Source of the DNA: Burkholderiales bacterium
Lineage (GTDB): Bacteria > Actinomycetota > Thermoleophilia > Gaiellales > Gaiellaceae
Reading direction: 5' to 3'
DNA: 17,542 nt
Assembly: GCA_025935595.1 (NCBI GenBank)
Contig: JAICUZ010000023.1
Span: forward strand, 1-17,542
Positions 6,931 through 13,742 of this stretch are shown in pieces. Each line of letters starts with the position of its first letter. The first letter of the stretch is position 1. The notes below the pieces were generated by a model, which was given only the letters and a program-made list of their open reading frames with translations, ran no database searches and was not told the origin of the DNA. The position numbers and the translations under genes are program-made.

Positions 6931-7097
6931 TGGTGCTCGAGGTCGTTCGCGCGCCGCGCCACCATGTAGAACCAACACCATGTGAAAGGGAGCCCGCGTC
7001 GGGGCTCCGGACGCTCGCGTCCGGCCTCCCCGCACGGCACCCACCTGGCTTGTCCAGGTTCACACGGGGTGCGGCAGTCGGCGGCCTCGGGGCACCT
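6931..7097 (+). ncRNA. ssrS: Candidate 6S RNA
   Basis: 6S RNA binds the housekeeping RNA polymerase by imitating an open promoter. The gap folds accordingly. A closing stem pairs 6932-6942 with 7085-7096 (one bulged G), extended by partly wobble pairs. After an internal loop containing GTTCGC, a second stem pairs GCCGCGCC (6953-6960) with GGTGCGGC (7068-7075). A large asymmetric bubble follows, whose 3' side holds a perfect 6-bp hairpin (ACCTGG 7043-7048 / CCAGGT 7054-7059, loop CTTGT). The distal arm has GGAGCCC/GGGCTCC and CCGGACG/CGTCCGG hairpins. The 5' GTTCGC and the 3' run resemble E. coli 6S (GCCTGCGGCGGCATCTCGG compared with GCGGCAGTCGGCGGCCTCGG here). About 167 nt is normal. In B. 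subtilis a 6S gene lies after aspS in similar gene order (from memory). The ends are approximate. The distal arm, with two short hairpins, is atypical. Confidence 0.62.
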
Positions 7098-7098
7098 T

Positions 7099-7104
7099 TA
7101 CCCT
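7099..7104 (+). promoter_or_regulatory. Possible leaderless -10 box for mnmA (TACCCT)
   Basis: TACCCT lies six bases before the mnmA ATG at 7111 and directly after the closing stem of the candidate 6S RNA. There is no Shine-Dalgarno sequence before the ATG. A separate promoter here would let mnmA be transcribed independently of the RNA. Confidence 0.4.
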
Positions 7105-7110
7105 GATCCC

Positions 7111-8367
7111 ATGGAGCTCTTCGGCGATTCCGCACGCGGCCCCGAGTGGGCGGCGGTAACACTGCGCGTCGACGGTGACCGCATCGTCGATGCGGATGCC
7201 GACGGGCTCGCGCAGGACCTGCGTGGGCTGACACTGCTCGAGGCGGCTGCGGTCGGCGGCGAGACCCTGCCCGTCGACGCGCTCGCGAACGCGCTCGCCC
7301 CGGCGGTGAAGGCCGTCGCCGATCCTGCCCGAGTCGCGGTCGCGATGAGTGGCGGCGTGGACAGCGCCGTCACCCTGCTTCGCTCGGGACCGAGCGCCGT
7401 CGGCGTCACGCTGCGCCTCTGGCTCGATCCGGACGGCCCCGACTCCGAGCGCGCATGCTGCTCGCCGTCCGCCGTGATCGCGGCGCGCGCGCTGTGCCAC
7501 TCCCGTGGGCTGCCGCACGTGACGCTCGATCTGCGCGAGGAGTTTCGCCGCGCAGTCGTCGGGCCGTTCGTGCGCGGGTACGCGCGCGGCGAGACACCGA
7601 ATCCGTGCATCCGGTGCAACGGCGGCTTCCGTTTCGCGGAGTTGCTCGCGTTCGCACGGCGCATCGGTGCGGCGCGCCTCGCGACCGGCCACTACGCACG
7701 CATCGTCGAGCGCGACGGGCGGACGTTGCTCGCACGCGCCGTCGACCCGGCGAAGGATCAGAGCTACATGCTCGCGCGGCTCGATCCGCGCCGGCTCGCA
7801 CGCGTCTCGTTCCCGCTCGGCACGCAGACGAAGTCGGAGACGCGGGCCGAGGCAGCGGCGGCCGGGCTTGCCGCCGCCGGTCGCGCCGAGAGCCAGGAGG
7901 CGTGCTTCCTCGCGGGCGGCGACTATCGGGCGTTCCTCGAGCGGCACGGTCTCGCGTCTGCGCCCGGCGCGCTCGTCGACGAGGCAGGCGCCGAGCTCGG
8001 CGCCCACGACGGCTACTGGCGGTTCACGCCGGGGCAGCGCCGCGGGCTCGGTGTGGCCGCAGCGGAGCCCCTGTACGCGCTCGAGACGAACGCCCGCACG
8101 AACACCGTCGTGGTCGGGCCCCGCCAGGCGCTCGCGCGCCGAGCGGTCAGCGTCCGCGGCCGGCTCTTCGTGACGGCGGGCCGTGTCGAGGCGAAGCTGC
8201 GCTACCGCTCGCCCGCCGTCCCCGCAGCCGTCGAGGAGACGGCGAGCGGCTTCCGGCTCCGCCTGGATGAGCCCGCCTACGGCGTCGCCCGCGGCCAGGC
8301 GGCAGTGCTCTACGACGGGGACGTGGTCGTCGGTTCCGGGTTGGTCACGTCCGCAAGCGCCGACTAG
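7111..8367 (+). CDS. mnmA: tRNA-specific 2-thiouridylase MnmA with N-terminal IscU-like relic
   Basis: Installs the 2-thio group on the wobble uridine (U34) of tRNA(Lys), tRNA(Glu) and tRNA(Gln), using ATP and sulfur passed from a cysteine desulfurase. The ATP pyrophosphatase P-loop is SGGVDS (80-85). The first catalytic cysteine is Cys166 in NPCIRCN, with Cys169 beside it, and the second is Cys265 in SQEACF. ATGHYARI, DQSYML and FTPGQRRGLGV confirm the family. At 418 residues it is about 50 longer than usual. The first 75 residues (VTLRVDGDRIVDADADG, then GLTLLEAAAVGGETLPVDAL) resemble the NifU/IscU scaffold fold but contain no cysteine. A further pair, Cys116-Cys117, lies in ERACCS. The ATG is chosen because it follows the TACCCT box; no cysteine desulfurase gene is in the window. 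Confidence 0.93.
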   Translation: MELFGDSARGPEWAAVTLRVDGDRIVDADADGLAQDLRGLTLLEAAAVGGETLPVDALANALAPAVKAVADPARVAVAMSGGVDSAVTLLRSGPSAVGVTLRLWLDPDGPDSERACCSPSAVIAARALCHSRGLPHVTLDLREEFRRAVVGPFVRGYARGETPNPCIRCNGGFRFAELLAFARRIGAARLATGHYARIVERDGRTLLARAVDPAKDQSYMLARLDPRRLARVSFPLGTQTKSETRAEAAAAGLAAAGRAESQEACFLAGGDYRAFLERHGLASAPGALVDEAGAELGAHDGYWRFTPGQRRGLGVAAAEPLYALETNARTNTVVVGPRQALARRAVSVRGRLFVTAGRVEAKLRYRSPAVPAAVEETASGFRLRLDEPAYGVARGQAAVLYDGDVVVGSGLVTSASAD

Positions 8368-8370
8368 TCT
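8365..8370 (+). promoter_or_regulatory. Possible leaderless -10 box (TAGTCT)
   Basis: TAGTCT, whose first three bases are the mnmA stop codon, is followed by TCCTGCC and the GTG at 8378. This nearly repeats the arrangement before alaS. It would start transcription of the stress cassette at or next to the start codon. Confidence 0.42.
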
Positions 8371-8377
8371 TCCTGCC

Positions 8378-8839
8378 GTGGTGATCGCTTTCTCGTTCGG
8401 AGATCTCGCAGATCTCGCGCTTGCAGTGTTCCTCGTCGCGGTCGGTGTCGGCCTCGGCTGGGCGTTTCTCCGGTTGGCCGTAACGTTTGACCGGCTTTCC
8501 TCGTTGATTCGTGGGACAGAACGTGAGGTTCTGCCTGTTATCAACAAGGTTGGAGGATCGGTCGACCGGGTGAACGCGCAGCTCGACAAGCTCGATACCG
8601 CGACGGACAGCGCCGTCGACGCCGTCGGTGCAGTCGACGAGGCCGTGCGCTCGGTCAGCTTCGCGGTGAAGCGGCCGGTGCAGAAACTCGCCGGGTTCTC
8701 GGCCGGCGTGTCGCACGGCTGGGCCTCACTGCGTGCACGGCGCGGGTTCTCGGCCTCGATGGCCGAGGCGAAAGAAGCGTCGGCGCGACGCGAGCACGAT
8801 CTCGAAGAGGAACTGAAAGCGACCACTTCCCGTGACTGA
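8378..8839 (+). CDS. DUF948 membrane-anchored protein (YtxG-like)
   Basis: A 153-residue protein with one N-terminal transmembrane segment (about residues 8-33, ending in GWAFLRLAV), followed by a helical region predicted to be amphipathic or coiled-coil (SLIRGTEREVLPVINKVGG, SVDRVNAQLDKLDTATDSAV) and a basic then acidic tail. This is the DUF948 pattern; in Bacillus subtilis the relative YtxG belongs to a general-stress operon (from memory). Molecular function is unknown; an envelope-stress role fits its position directly upstream of an anti-sigma and sigma pair. Two adjacent GTG codons (8378 and 8381) could start it. It overlaps the next gene by eight bases. Codon use in 8470-8570 is less GC-rich than around it. 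Confidence 0.78.
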   Translation: MVIAFSFGDLADLALAVFLVAVGVGLGWAFLRLAVTFDRLSSLIRGTEREVLPVINKVGGSVDRVNAQLDKLDTATDSAVDAVGAVDEAVRSVSFAVKRPVQKLAGFSAGVSHGWASLRARRGFSASMAEAKEASARREHDLEEELKATTSRD

Positions 8840-9203
8840 CGAGATCACCCTCGAGCTTCCGCGCGAGCCCGAGTTCCATCGCGTGGCCCACCTCGTGCTC
8901 GGCGGGCTCGCGGTCCGCCTCAATCTGACGATCGAGAATCTCGAGGATCTCGAGCTCGCGCTCGATGCGATCCTCGCGCGGACGGACCCGAGCGCGGGTG
9001 ACATCACGGTGCGGATGACGCCGCGAGACGGCGAGCTCGAGACGGTCGTCGGGCCGCTCACCGAGAAGGTCCTCGACGAGATCGAGCGCGAGGGTGACGA
9101 CGGCGCGCTCGGCCTGCGACGGGTGCTCGAGTCGACGGTCGACGACATCCACGTCGACGGCGCGTGGGTCAGGCTGACGAAGCAGGTGAAGAGTCGTGGC
9201 TGA
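8832..9203 (+). CDS. RsbW-like anti-sigma factor lacking the kinase N-box
   Basis: A 123-residue protein related to the RsbW/SpoIIAB anti-sigma kinases, which hold SigB/SigF-type sigma factors inactive. The N-terminus (ITLELPREPEFHRVAHLVLG) and C-terminus (GALGLRRVLESTVDDIHV, then WVRLTKQV) follow RsbW. The ATP-binding N-box does not: where RsbW has SEACTN, this protein has DAILAR (residues 45-50), replacing Glu with Ala46 and Asn with Arg50, and no DxGxG is visible near VVGPLTEKV. It may therefore bind the sigma factor without kinase activity. The GTG at 8832 overlaps the upstream gene by eight bases, and the end overlaps the sigma gene by eight. No RsbV-type antagonist gene is in the window. 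Confidence 0.75.
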   Translation: MTDEITLELPREPEFHRVAHLVLGGLAVRLNLTIENLEDLELALDAILARTDPSAGDITVRMTPRDGELETVVGPLTEKVLDEIEREGDDGALGLRRVLESTVDDIHVDGAWVRLTKQVKSRG

Positions 9204-9957
9204 GAACGACAAGATCCTGTTGCGCCGCTACCACGAGCAGGGCGACCTGCAGGCTCGCGAGCAGCTGATCGAGCAGTACATGTCGCTCGTCCGCTCGCTC
9301 GCGCGGCGGTACAGCTACCGCGGCGAGCAGCTCGACGATCTCGTGCAGATCGGATCGATCGGGCTGATCAAGGCGATCGACCGGTTCGACATCGAGCGCG
9401 GCGTCGAGCTGACCACCTACGCGACGCCGAACATCATCGGCGAGATCAAGCGCCACTTCCGCGACCGCGGCTGGGCCGTCCGCGTGCCGCGCGGTCTCCA
9501 GGAGCTGAACGTGCGCCTCTCCAAGCTGATCGAGCAGCTGACCGTGCAACTCGGTCGATCGCCGACGATCCCGGAGCTCTCGAAGGCTGCCGGCGTCGAC
9601 GAGGAAGACGTGCTCGAGGCGCTCGAGTCCGGCCGCGCGTACTCGTCGCTGTCGCTCTCGACCGGCGGCGGCACCGAAGACGGGGAGGAGCTCGACCCGC
9701 TCGAGTCGCTCGGCGAGGTGGAGCATCAGTACGAAGTCTCGGAGGACCGCGCGGTGCTCGCGCCCGGCTTCAAGGTGCTCGACCCGCGCGAGCGTCAGAT
9801 CCTGCACCTGCGCTTCTTCGAAGGGCTGACGCAGTCTCAGATCGCGCAGCAGGTCGGCATCTCGCAGATGCACGTGTCGCGTCTCATCCGGCGCGCGCTC
9901 GAGAAGATCCGCGCCGAGATCGCCGCCGACGAGCTGGACCCGGACCGCGCCACGTAA
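9196..9957 (+). CDS. RNA polymerase sigma factor, SigB/SigF/SigG family
   Basis: Alternative sigma factor that would direct RNA polymerase to stress or developmental promoters. The 253 residues contain region 2 (SLVRSLARRYSYRGEQLDDL, then VQIGSIGLIKAIDRFD and TYATPNIIGEIKRHFRDRGW), a region 3 helix-turn-helix (LGRSPTIPELSKAAGVDEED) and region 4 (LDPRERQILHLRFFEGLTQS, then QIAQQVGISQMHVSRLIRRA). GEIKRHFRDRGWAVRVPRG is characteristic of the SigB/SigF/SigG group. It is preceded by the RsbW-like gene with an eight-base overlap, the usual pairing of sigma factor and anti-sigma factor. The GTG at 9196 is chosen for that overlap. Its stop codon TAA is part of a possible -10 box for alaS. Which of sigB, sigF or another name applies cannot be decided here. 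Confidence 0.93.
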   Translation: MAENDKILLRRYHEQGDLQAREQLIEQYMSLVRSLARRYSYRGEQLDDLVQIGSIGLIKAIDRFDIERGVELTTYATPNIIGEIKRHFRDRGWAVRVPRGLQELNVRLSKLIEQLTVQLGRSPTIPELSKAAGVDEEDVLEALESGRAYSSLSLSTGGGTEDGEELDPLESLGEVEHQYEVSEDRAVLAPGFKVLDPRERQILHLRFFEGLTQSQIAQQVGISQMHVSRLIRRALEKIRAEIAADELDPDRAT

Positions 9958-9960
9958 CCT
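9955..9960 (+). promoter_or_regulatory. Possible leaderless -10 box for alaS (TAACCT)
   Basis: TAACCT contains the sigma-factor stop codon (9955-9957) and is followed by TCCCGCC and the GTG at 9968. The alternative alaS start at 9974 (ATG) would give a short 5' leader. Confidence 0.42.
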
Positions 9961-9967
9961 TCCCGCC

Positions 9968-12502
9968 GTGGCGATGAGCACGGCGGAGCTGCGCGAGGCC
10001 TTCCAGCGCTTCTATGAAGAGCGCGGGCATCTGCGCGTGCCCGGGCACTCGCTGATCCCGCCCCCCGAGGACCTCTCGACGCTCTTCATCAGCGCCGGCA
10101 TGCAGCAGTTCAAGCCGTACTTCCTGCGCACGAAAGAGCCGCCCTCGCCGCGCGTCGTGAGCATCCAGCAATGCCTTCGCGCGGGCGGCAAGGACACCGA
10201 TCTCGAGGAGGTCGGGCGCACCGAGAGGCATTGCTCCTTCTTCGAGATGATGGGCAACTTCTCGTTCGGCGACTACTACAAGGACGAGGCGGTCGACTTC
10301 GCGTGGGAGTGGGTCACGGAGGTGCTCGGCCTCGAGCCGGAGCGGCTGTGGGCGACCGTGCACGAGGGCAATCCGGCGCTCGGCCTCGGCGAGGACGAGG
10401 TCGCGATCGCCGCGTGGCTTCGGAAAGGGATCCCGCCGGAGCGCATCGTCCGGCTCGGCAAGGACAACTTCTGGCAGGCCGGCGAGACGGGGCCGTGCGG
10501 ACAGAGCTCTGAGATCTTCTACGACCGCGGCGACAAGTACGCCTGCGACGATCCGCAGAACTGCGGGCCGGGACACTGCGACCGGATCATGGAGATCTAC
10601 AACCTGGTCTTCATGTCGTACGACCTGCAGCCGGGCAATGTGCTCGTCGAGCTGCCGACGCCGAACGTCGACACGGGCAACGGGCTCGAGCGACTCGCCT
10701 GCGTGGTCCAGGACGTGGGCTCTGTCTTCGACACGGACGGCTTCCGGCAGATCATGGACTGGATCGAGGCGGAGTCCGGCGTTCCGTACCGCGAGAGCGA
10801 GATCTCGCTGCGTGCGCACCGCGTGCTCGCCGACCACGGGCGGGCCGCGAGCTTCCTGATCGCCGAGGGGGTCGAGCCGTCGAACGAGGGGCGCGGCTAC
10901 ATCTGCCGCCGTCTGCTGCGGCGCGCGATCCACCAGGCGAACCGCATCGGCCTGCACGACTCGCACCGGCTCTCACGCGTCGTCGTCGCGCAGATGGGCG
11001 AGGCATACCCACAGCTCGCCGAGCACGCCGACGAGATCGAGCGCGTGTGGCGCGGGGAGGAGGAGCGGTTCTCGGAGACCCTCGCCCGCGGCCAGCGAGT
11101 GTTCGACGACCTCGCCGGCCGCCCGGCCATCGACGCAGAGGATGCGTTCACCCTCGCCGCGACGTACGGGTTCCCGATCGAGCTCACGCAAGAGCTCGCG
11201 GAAGACCGCGGCCAGCCCGTCGACATCGACGGCTTCCGCGCGCTGATGGAGGAGCACCGCGTCGTCTCGCGCGCCGGCGGAGACAAGAGCGACCTCCAGC
11301 GCGCCGCCGAGTTCGCGTCGGGCGTCGGGTTCGAGTCGGAGTTCGTGGGCTACGCGAAGCTCGACGTGCTCACCCAGGCCGGTGCGGTCGAGGACATCGG
11401 GGACGGGACGTTCCTCTGCAAGCTCCGCGAGTCGCCGTTCTACGCCGAGAGCGGCGGTCAGGTCACGGACAGCGGCGAGCTCGTGCACGAGGAGAGCGGT
11501 GCGGTCGCGGTCCTCCGCGCGGCGTACAAGATCGGCGACGACCAGGCGCTCCTCTTCGAAGGAAACGGCTTCGCGGCCGGCGACCGTGTGCGCGCAGTCG
11601 TGACGTGGTCACAGCGGTTCCCGACGATGACGAACCACACCGCGACCCACCTGCTCCACCAGGCGCTCCGAGACGTGCTCGGCGACCACGTGAAGCAGGC
11701 CGGCTCCGCGGTGCGCTCCGACAAGCTGCGGTTCGACTTCACGCACCCGGCAGGCCTCTCGGCGGAGGAGCGGGACCGCGTCGAGCGGATCGTGAACCAG
11801 AAGGTGTTCGAGGCGATTCCCGTGCGCACGTACGTGACGCCGATCGAAGAGGCACGCAAGCTCGGCGCAATGATGCTGTTCGGCGAGAAGTACGGCGACG
11901 AGGTCCGCGTCGTCGAGATCGGCGACTATTCGCGCGAGCTCTGCGGCGGCACGCACGTCCGCTCGACCGCGGAGATCGGCCCGTTCGTGATCCTCAGCGA
12001 ACGTGCGGTCGGCTCCGGCGCGCGCCGCATCGAAGCCGTCACCGCCGGCGAGGCCTGGAGCGTCCTCGAGGGCCGGAGCCGCGAGCTGAGCGCGATCCAG
12101 GCGGAGGTCGACCAACTCCGCCGCGAGGCGAAGAAGCCGAAGGCGGAGACCGCAGGCCCGGACATCGTTTGGCAGGACCGCCAGGGCGGCGTGTTCGTGG
12201 CCGAGGTGAAAGGCGCGCGCGGCAGCGCGCTGCGCGACTTCTCGGACCAGGTCCGCCAACGCGAGGATGCCTCCGCCGTCGTGCTCGCGTCCGTGGACGA
12301 CGGCAAGGTGGCGCTCGTCGTGAATCTCGACAACACGCTCGCCGAGATCGACGCCGTGAAGATCGTGCGTGAGCTCGGGCCGATCATCGGCGGCGGCGGC
12401 GGCGGCCGGTCGACGCTGGCCGAGGCGGGGGGCAAGAACGTCGACGCCGTGCGCGACGCGCTCGAAGCGGGCCGCGACAAGCTCGCCGCCGCGATCTCTT
12501 GA
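9968..12502 (+). CDS. alaS: Alanine--tRNA ligase
   Basis: Charges tRNA(Ala) with alanine and hydrolyses mischarged Ser- or Gly-tRNA(Ala). The 844 residues contain, in order, the class II catalytic domain (FISAGMQQFKPYFL, RAGGKDTDLEEVGRTERH, FFEMMGNFSFGDYY), the tRNA-recognition domain (ILADHGRA-like VLADHGRAASFLIAEGV), the editing domain with zinc ligands His557 and His561 (HTATHLLHQAL) and Cys659 and His663 (ELCGGTHV), and a C-Ala/DHHA1 domain ending in a run of glycines (IIGGGGGGRSTLAEAGG). It is somewhat shorter than the usual 870-890 residues, mainly because the helical linker after the editing domain (QAEVDQLRREAKKPKAET) is reduced. The GTG at 9968 fits the leaderless pattern; ATG 9974 is possible. 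The stop overlaps the ruvX start. Confidence 0.97.
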   Translation: MAMSTAELREAFQRFYEERGHLRVPGHSLIPPPEDLSTLFISAGMQQFKPYFLRTKEPPSPRVVSIQQCLRAGGKDTDLEEVGRTERHCSFFEMMGNFSFGDYYKDEAVDFAWEWVTEVLGLEPERLWATVHEGNPALGLGEDEVAIAAWLRKGIPPERIVRLGKDNFWQAGETGPCGQSSEIFYDRGDKYACDDPQNCGPGHCDRIMEIYNLVFMSYDLQPGNVLVELPTPNVDTGNGLERLACVVQDVGSVFDTDGFRQIMDWIEAESGVPYRESEISLRAHRVLADHGRAASFLIAEGVEPSNEGRGYICRRLLRRAIHQANRIGLHDSHRLSRVVVAQMGEAYPQLAEHADEIERVWRGEEERFSETLARGQRVFDDLAGRPAIDAEDAFTLAATYGFPIELTQELAEDRGQPVDIDGFRALMEEHRVVSRAGGDKSDLQRAAEFASGVGFESEFVGYAKLDVLTQAGAVEDIGDGTFLCKLRESPFYAESGGQVTDSGELVHEESGAVAVLRAAYKIGDDQALLFEGNGFAAGDRVRAVVTWSQRFPTMTNHTATHLLHQALRDVLGDHVKQAGSAVRSDKLRFDFTHPAGLSAEERDRVERIVNQKVFEAIPVRTYVTPIEEARKLGAMMLFGEKYGDEVRVVEIGDYSRELCGGTHVRSTAEIGPFVILSERAVGSGARRIEAVTAGEAWSVLEGRSRELSAIQAEVDQLRREAKKPKAETAGPDIVWQDRQGGVFVAEVKGARGSALRDFSDQVRQREDASAVVLASVDDGKVALVVNLDNTLAEIDAVKIVRELGPIIGGGGGGRSTLAEAGGKNVDAVRDALEAGRDKLAAAIS

Positions 12503-12876
12503 AGATACTGGCGCTCGACTACGGCTCGGCACGCACCGGGGTCGCCGTCTCCGATCCAACCGGTACCGTTGCGCGCCCAGTGACGACCGTCGAACGAGCT
12601 GCCACGGATGCAGGGTTTGCCAAGCTCATCGCCGTGATCGAGGCGGAGGAGCCTGAGATCGTGGTCGTCGGGCTGCCGCTGACGCTGCGCGGCGAGCACG
12701 GCGAGCAGGCTCGCGTGACCGAAGAATTCGTCGAGCGGCTGCGCGGCGCGATCGCCGCTCCGGTCGAGACGTTCGACGAGCGGTTCACCTCCGTGCTCGC
12801 CGACGGCGACGACGCCCGTGCGGCGGCGCACATCCTCACGGGCTATCTGGAACGATGGCAGAGCGGCCGCGCGTGA
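12499..12876 (+). CDS. ruvX: Putative pre-16S rRNA nuclease / Holliday-junction resolvase-like (YqgF)
   Basis: RuvX/YqgF is an RNase H-fold protein that finishes the 5' end of 16S rRNA; a resolvase role has also been proposed for it. The 125 residues show LALDYGSARTGVAVSD with the first catalytic Asp (Asp7), then VVVGLPLTLRGEHGEQA, the DERFTS motif and DARAAAHIL carrying the last acidic residue. Length is normal or slightly short. The start is a rare TTG at 12499, overlapping the alaS stop as TTGA; no alternative ATG or GTG would keep the first catalytic motif. alaS-ruvX-mltG-aroE is also the order in Mycobacterium tuberculosis (Rv2555c-Rv2552c, from memory). Confidence 0.93.
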   Translation: MKILALDYGSARTGVAVSDPTGTVARPVTTVERAATDAGFAKLIAVIEAEEPEIVVVGLPLTLRGEHGEQARVTEEFVERLRGAIAAPVETFDERFTSVLADGDDARAAAHILTGYLERWQSGRA

Positions 12877-13742
12877 CGCCCTCCCAGATCCGCCGCCGTC
12901 GCGTGACGGCGCTGACGGTGATCGGGCTCGCGATCGCCGCTGCGATCGTGGCTGTCGCCGTGGCGCTGCCGCACAGCCACAAAGCCGCGGCTCCGGCGAC
13001 GACGGTGCTGCCGCCGCCGCCGAAGCCGTTTCGCATCGTGTTCCCGGAGGGGTTCACGCGAAGCACGATGGCCGACCGGGTGGCGGCGGTCGCCAAGATC
13101 GCCGAGCGCAAGAAAGGGAAGCCGGTCGCGCTCGCGCGTGTCTCGTACGTCCGTGCGACGAAGTCGCTCCTCATCCCGTGCTTTGCGCCGCACAAGCAGG
13201 TGAAGGTCGAGGGGTTCCTCTTCCCGGCCACCTACGACTTCCTGGCGAAGACGACCTCGAAGCAACTCGTCGCGCAACAGGTGAAGGCGTTCTGCGCGAA
13301 CTGGAAGTCGGTGAACATGGCCTATGCGCGCTCGAAGAACCTCACGCCGTACGACGTCCTGACGATTGCGTCGTTGATCCAGGGCGAAGCGGTCGTCGAG
13401 AGCGAGCGCGCGACGATCGCGGCGGTCATCTACAACCGGCTGCACCTACGCATGCCGCTCGGGATCGATGCCGCTCTCCGCTATGCGCTCGACATCCCCG
13501 GCACGGAGTCGATCCACCAGTCGCAGCTCCAGAACCAGACGCCGTACAACCTGCGCCTCCACACCGGCTTGCCGCCGACCCCGATCAACAACCCCGGCCT
13601 CGCGTCGATCCGCGCGGCCGCGCATCCCGCGAAGGTCGACTACCTCTATTTCGTCGCCAAGCCCGACAAGCGCCACCACTTCTTCACCGCAAGTGCGACG
13701 GCGTTCCAGCAGTACCTCTGTCAACACGGGTACGGGTGTTGA
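12855..13742 (+). CDS. mltG: Endolytic murein transglycosylase MltG (YceG-like)
   Basis: Cleaves nascent glycan strands at the outer face of the membrane and so sets peptidoglycan strand length. The 295 residues have a basic N-terminus, one membrane anchor (about 18-39), a proline-rich linker, a LysM-like region and the catalytic domain. Family marks are VEGFLFPATYDF, ASLIQGEAVVESERATIAAV with the presumed catalytic Glu178, VIYNRLHLRMPL, TPYNLRLHTGLPP, NPGLASIRAAAHPA and YLYFVAK. The ATG at 12855 lies 22 bases inside ruvX; a GTG at 12873 would give a GTGA four-base overlap like other junctions here and remove six residues. Several cysteines (109, 147, 289, 295) are notable for an exported domain and might pair. 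Confidence 0.93.
   Translation: MAERPRVTPSQIRRRRVTALTVIGLAIAAAIVAVAVALPHSHKAAAPATTVLPPPPKPFRIVFPEGFTRSTMADRVAAVAKIAERKKGKPVALARVSYVRATKSLLIPCFAPHKQVKVEGFLFPATYDFLAKTTSKQLVAQQVKAFCANWKSVNMAYARSKNLTPYDVLTIASLIQGEAVVESERATIAAVIYNRLHLRMPLGIDAALRYALDIPGTESIHQSQLQNQTPYNLRLHTGLPPTPINNPGLASIRAAAHPAKVDYLYFVAKPDKRHHFFTASATAFQQYLCQHGYGC

Noticed and set aside
6961..6983. Direct repeat ACCATGT, twice
   Set aside because: Two seven-base copies sixteen bases apart do not indicate a repeat element; they lie in the bubble of the candidate RNA.
7007..7024. Perfect CCGGACG/CGTCCGG hairpin considered as an intrinsic terminator for rlpA
   Set aside because: No T-rich tract follows; it fits better as part of the distal arm of the candidate 6S RNA.
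6924..7106. A 60-codon open frame on the plus strand in the mnmA upstream gap
   Set aside because: Its composition is random-like, it has no ribosome-binding site, and it coincides with the candidate structured RNA.
6915..7110. Riboswitch or T-box leader for mnmA
   Set aside because: No T-box or known riboswitch core is recognisable, the outer stem closes the RNA on itself, and mnmA has its own TACCCT box after it.
8517..8533. Inverted repeat CAGAAC/GTTCTG within a less GC-rich patch of the DUF948 gene
   Set aside because: It lies inside clear coding sequence and is short; no matching -10/-35 for the downstream sigma genes could be found, so chance is the simplest reading.
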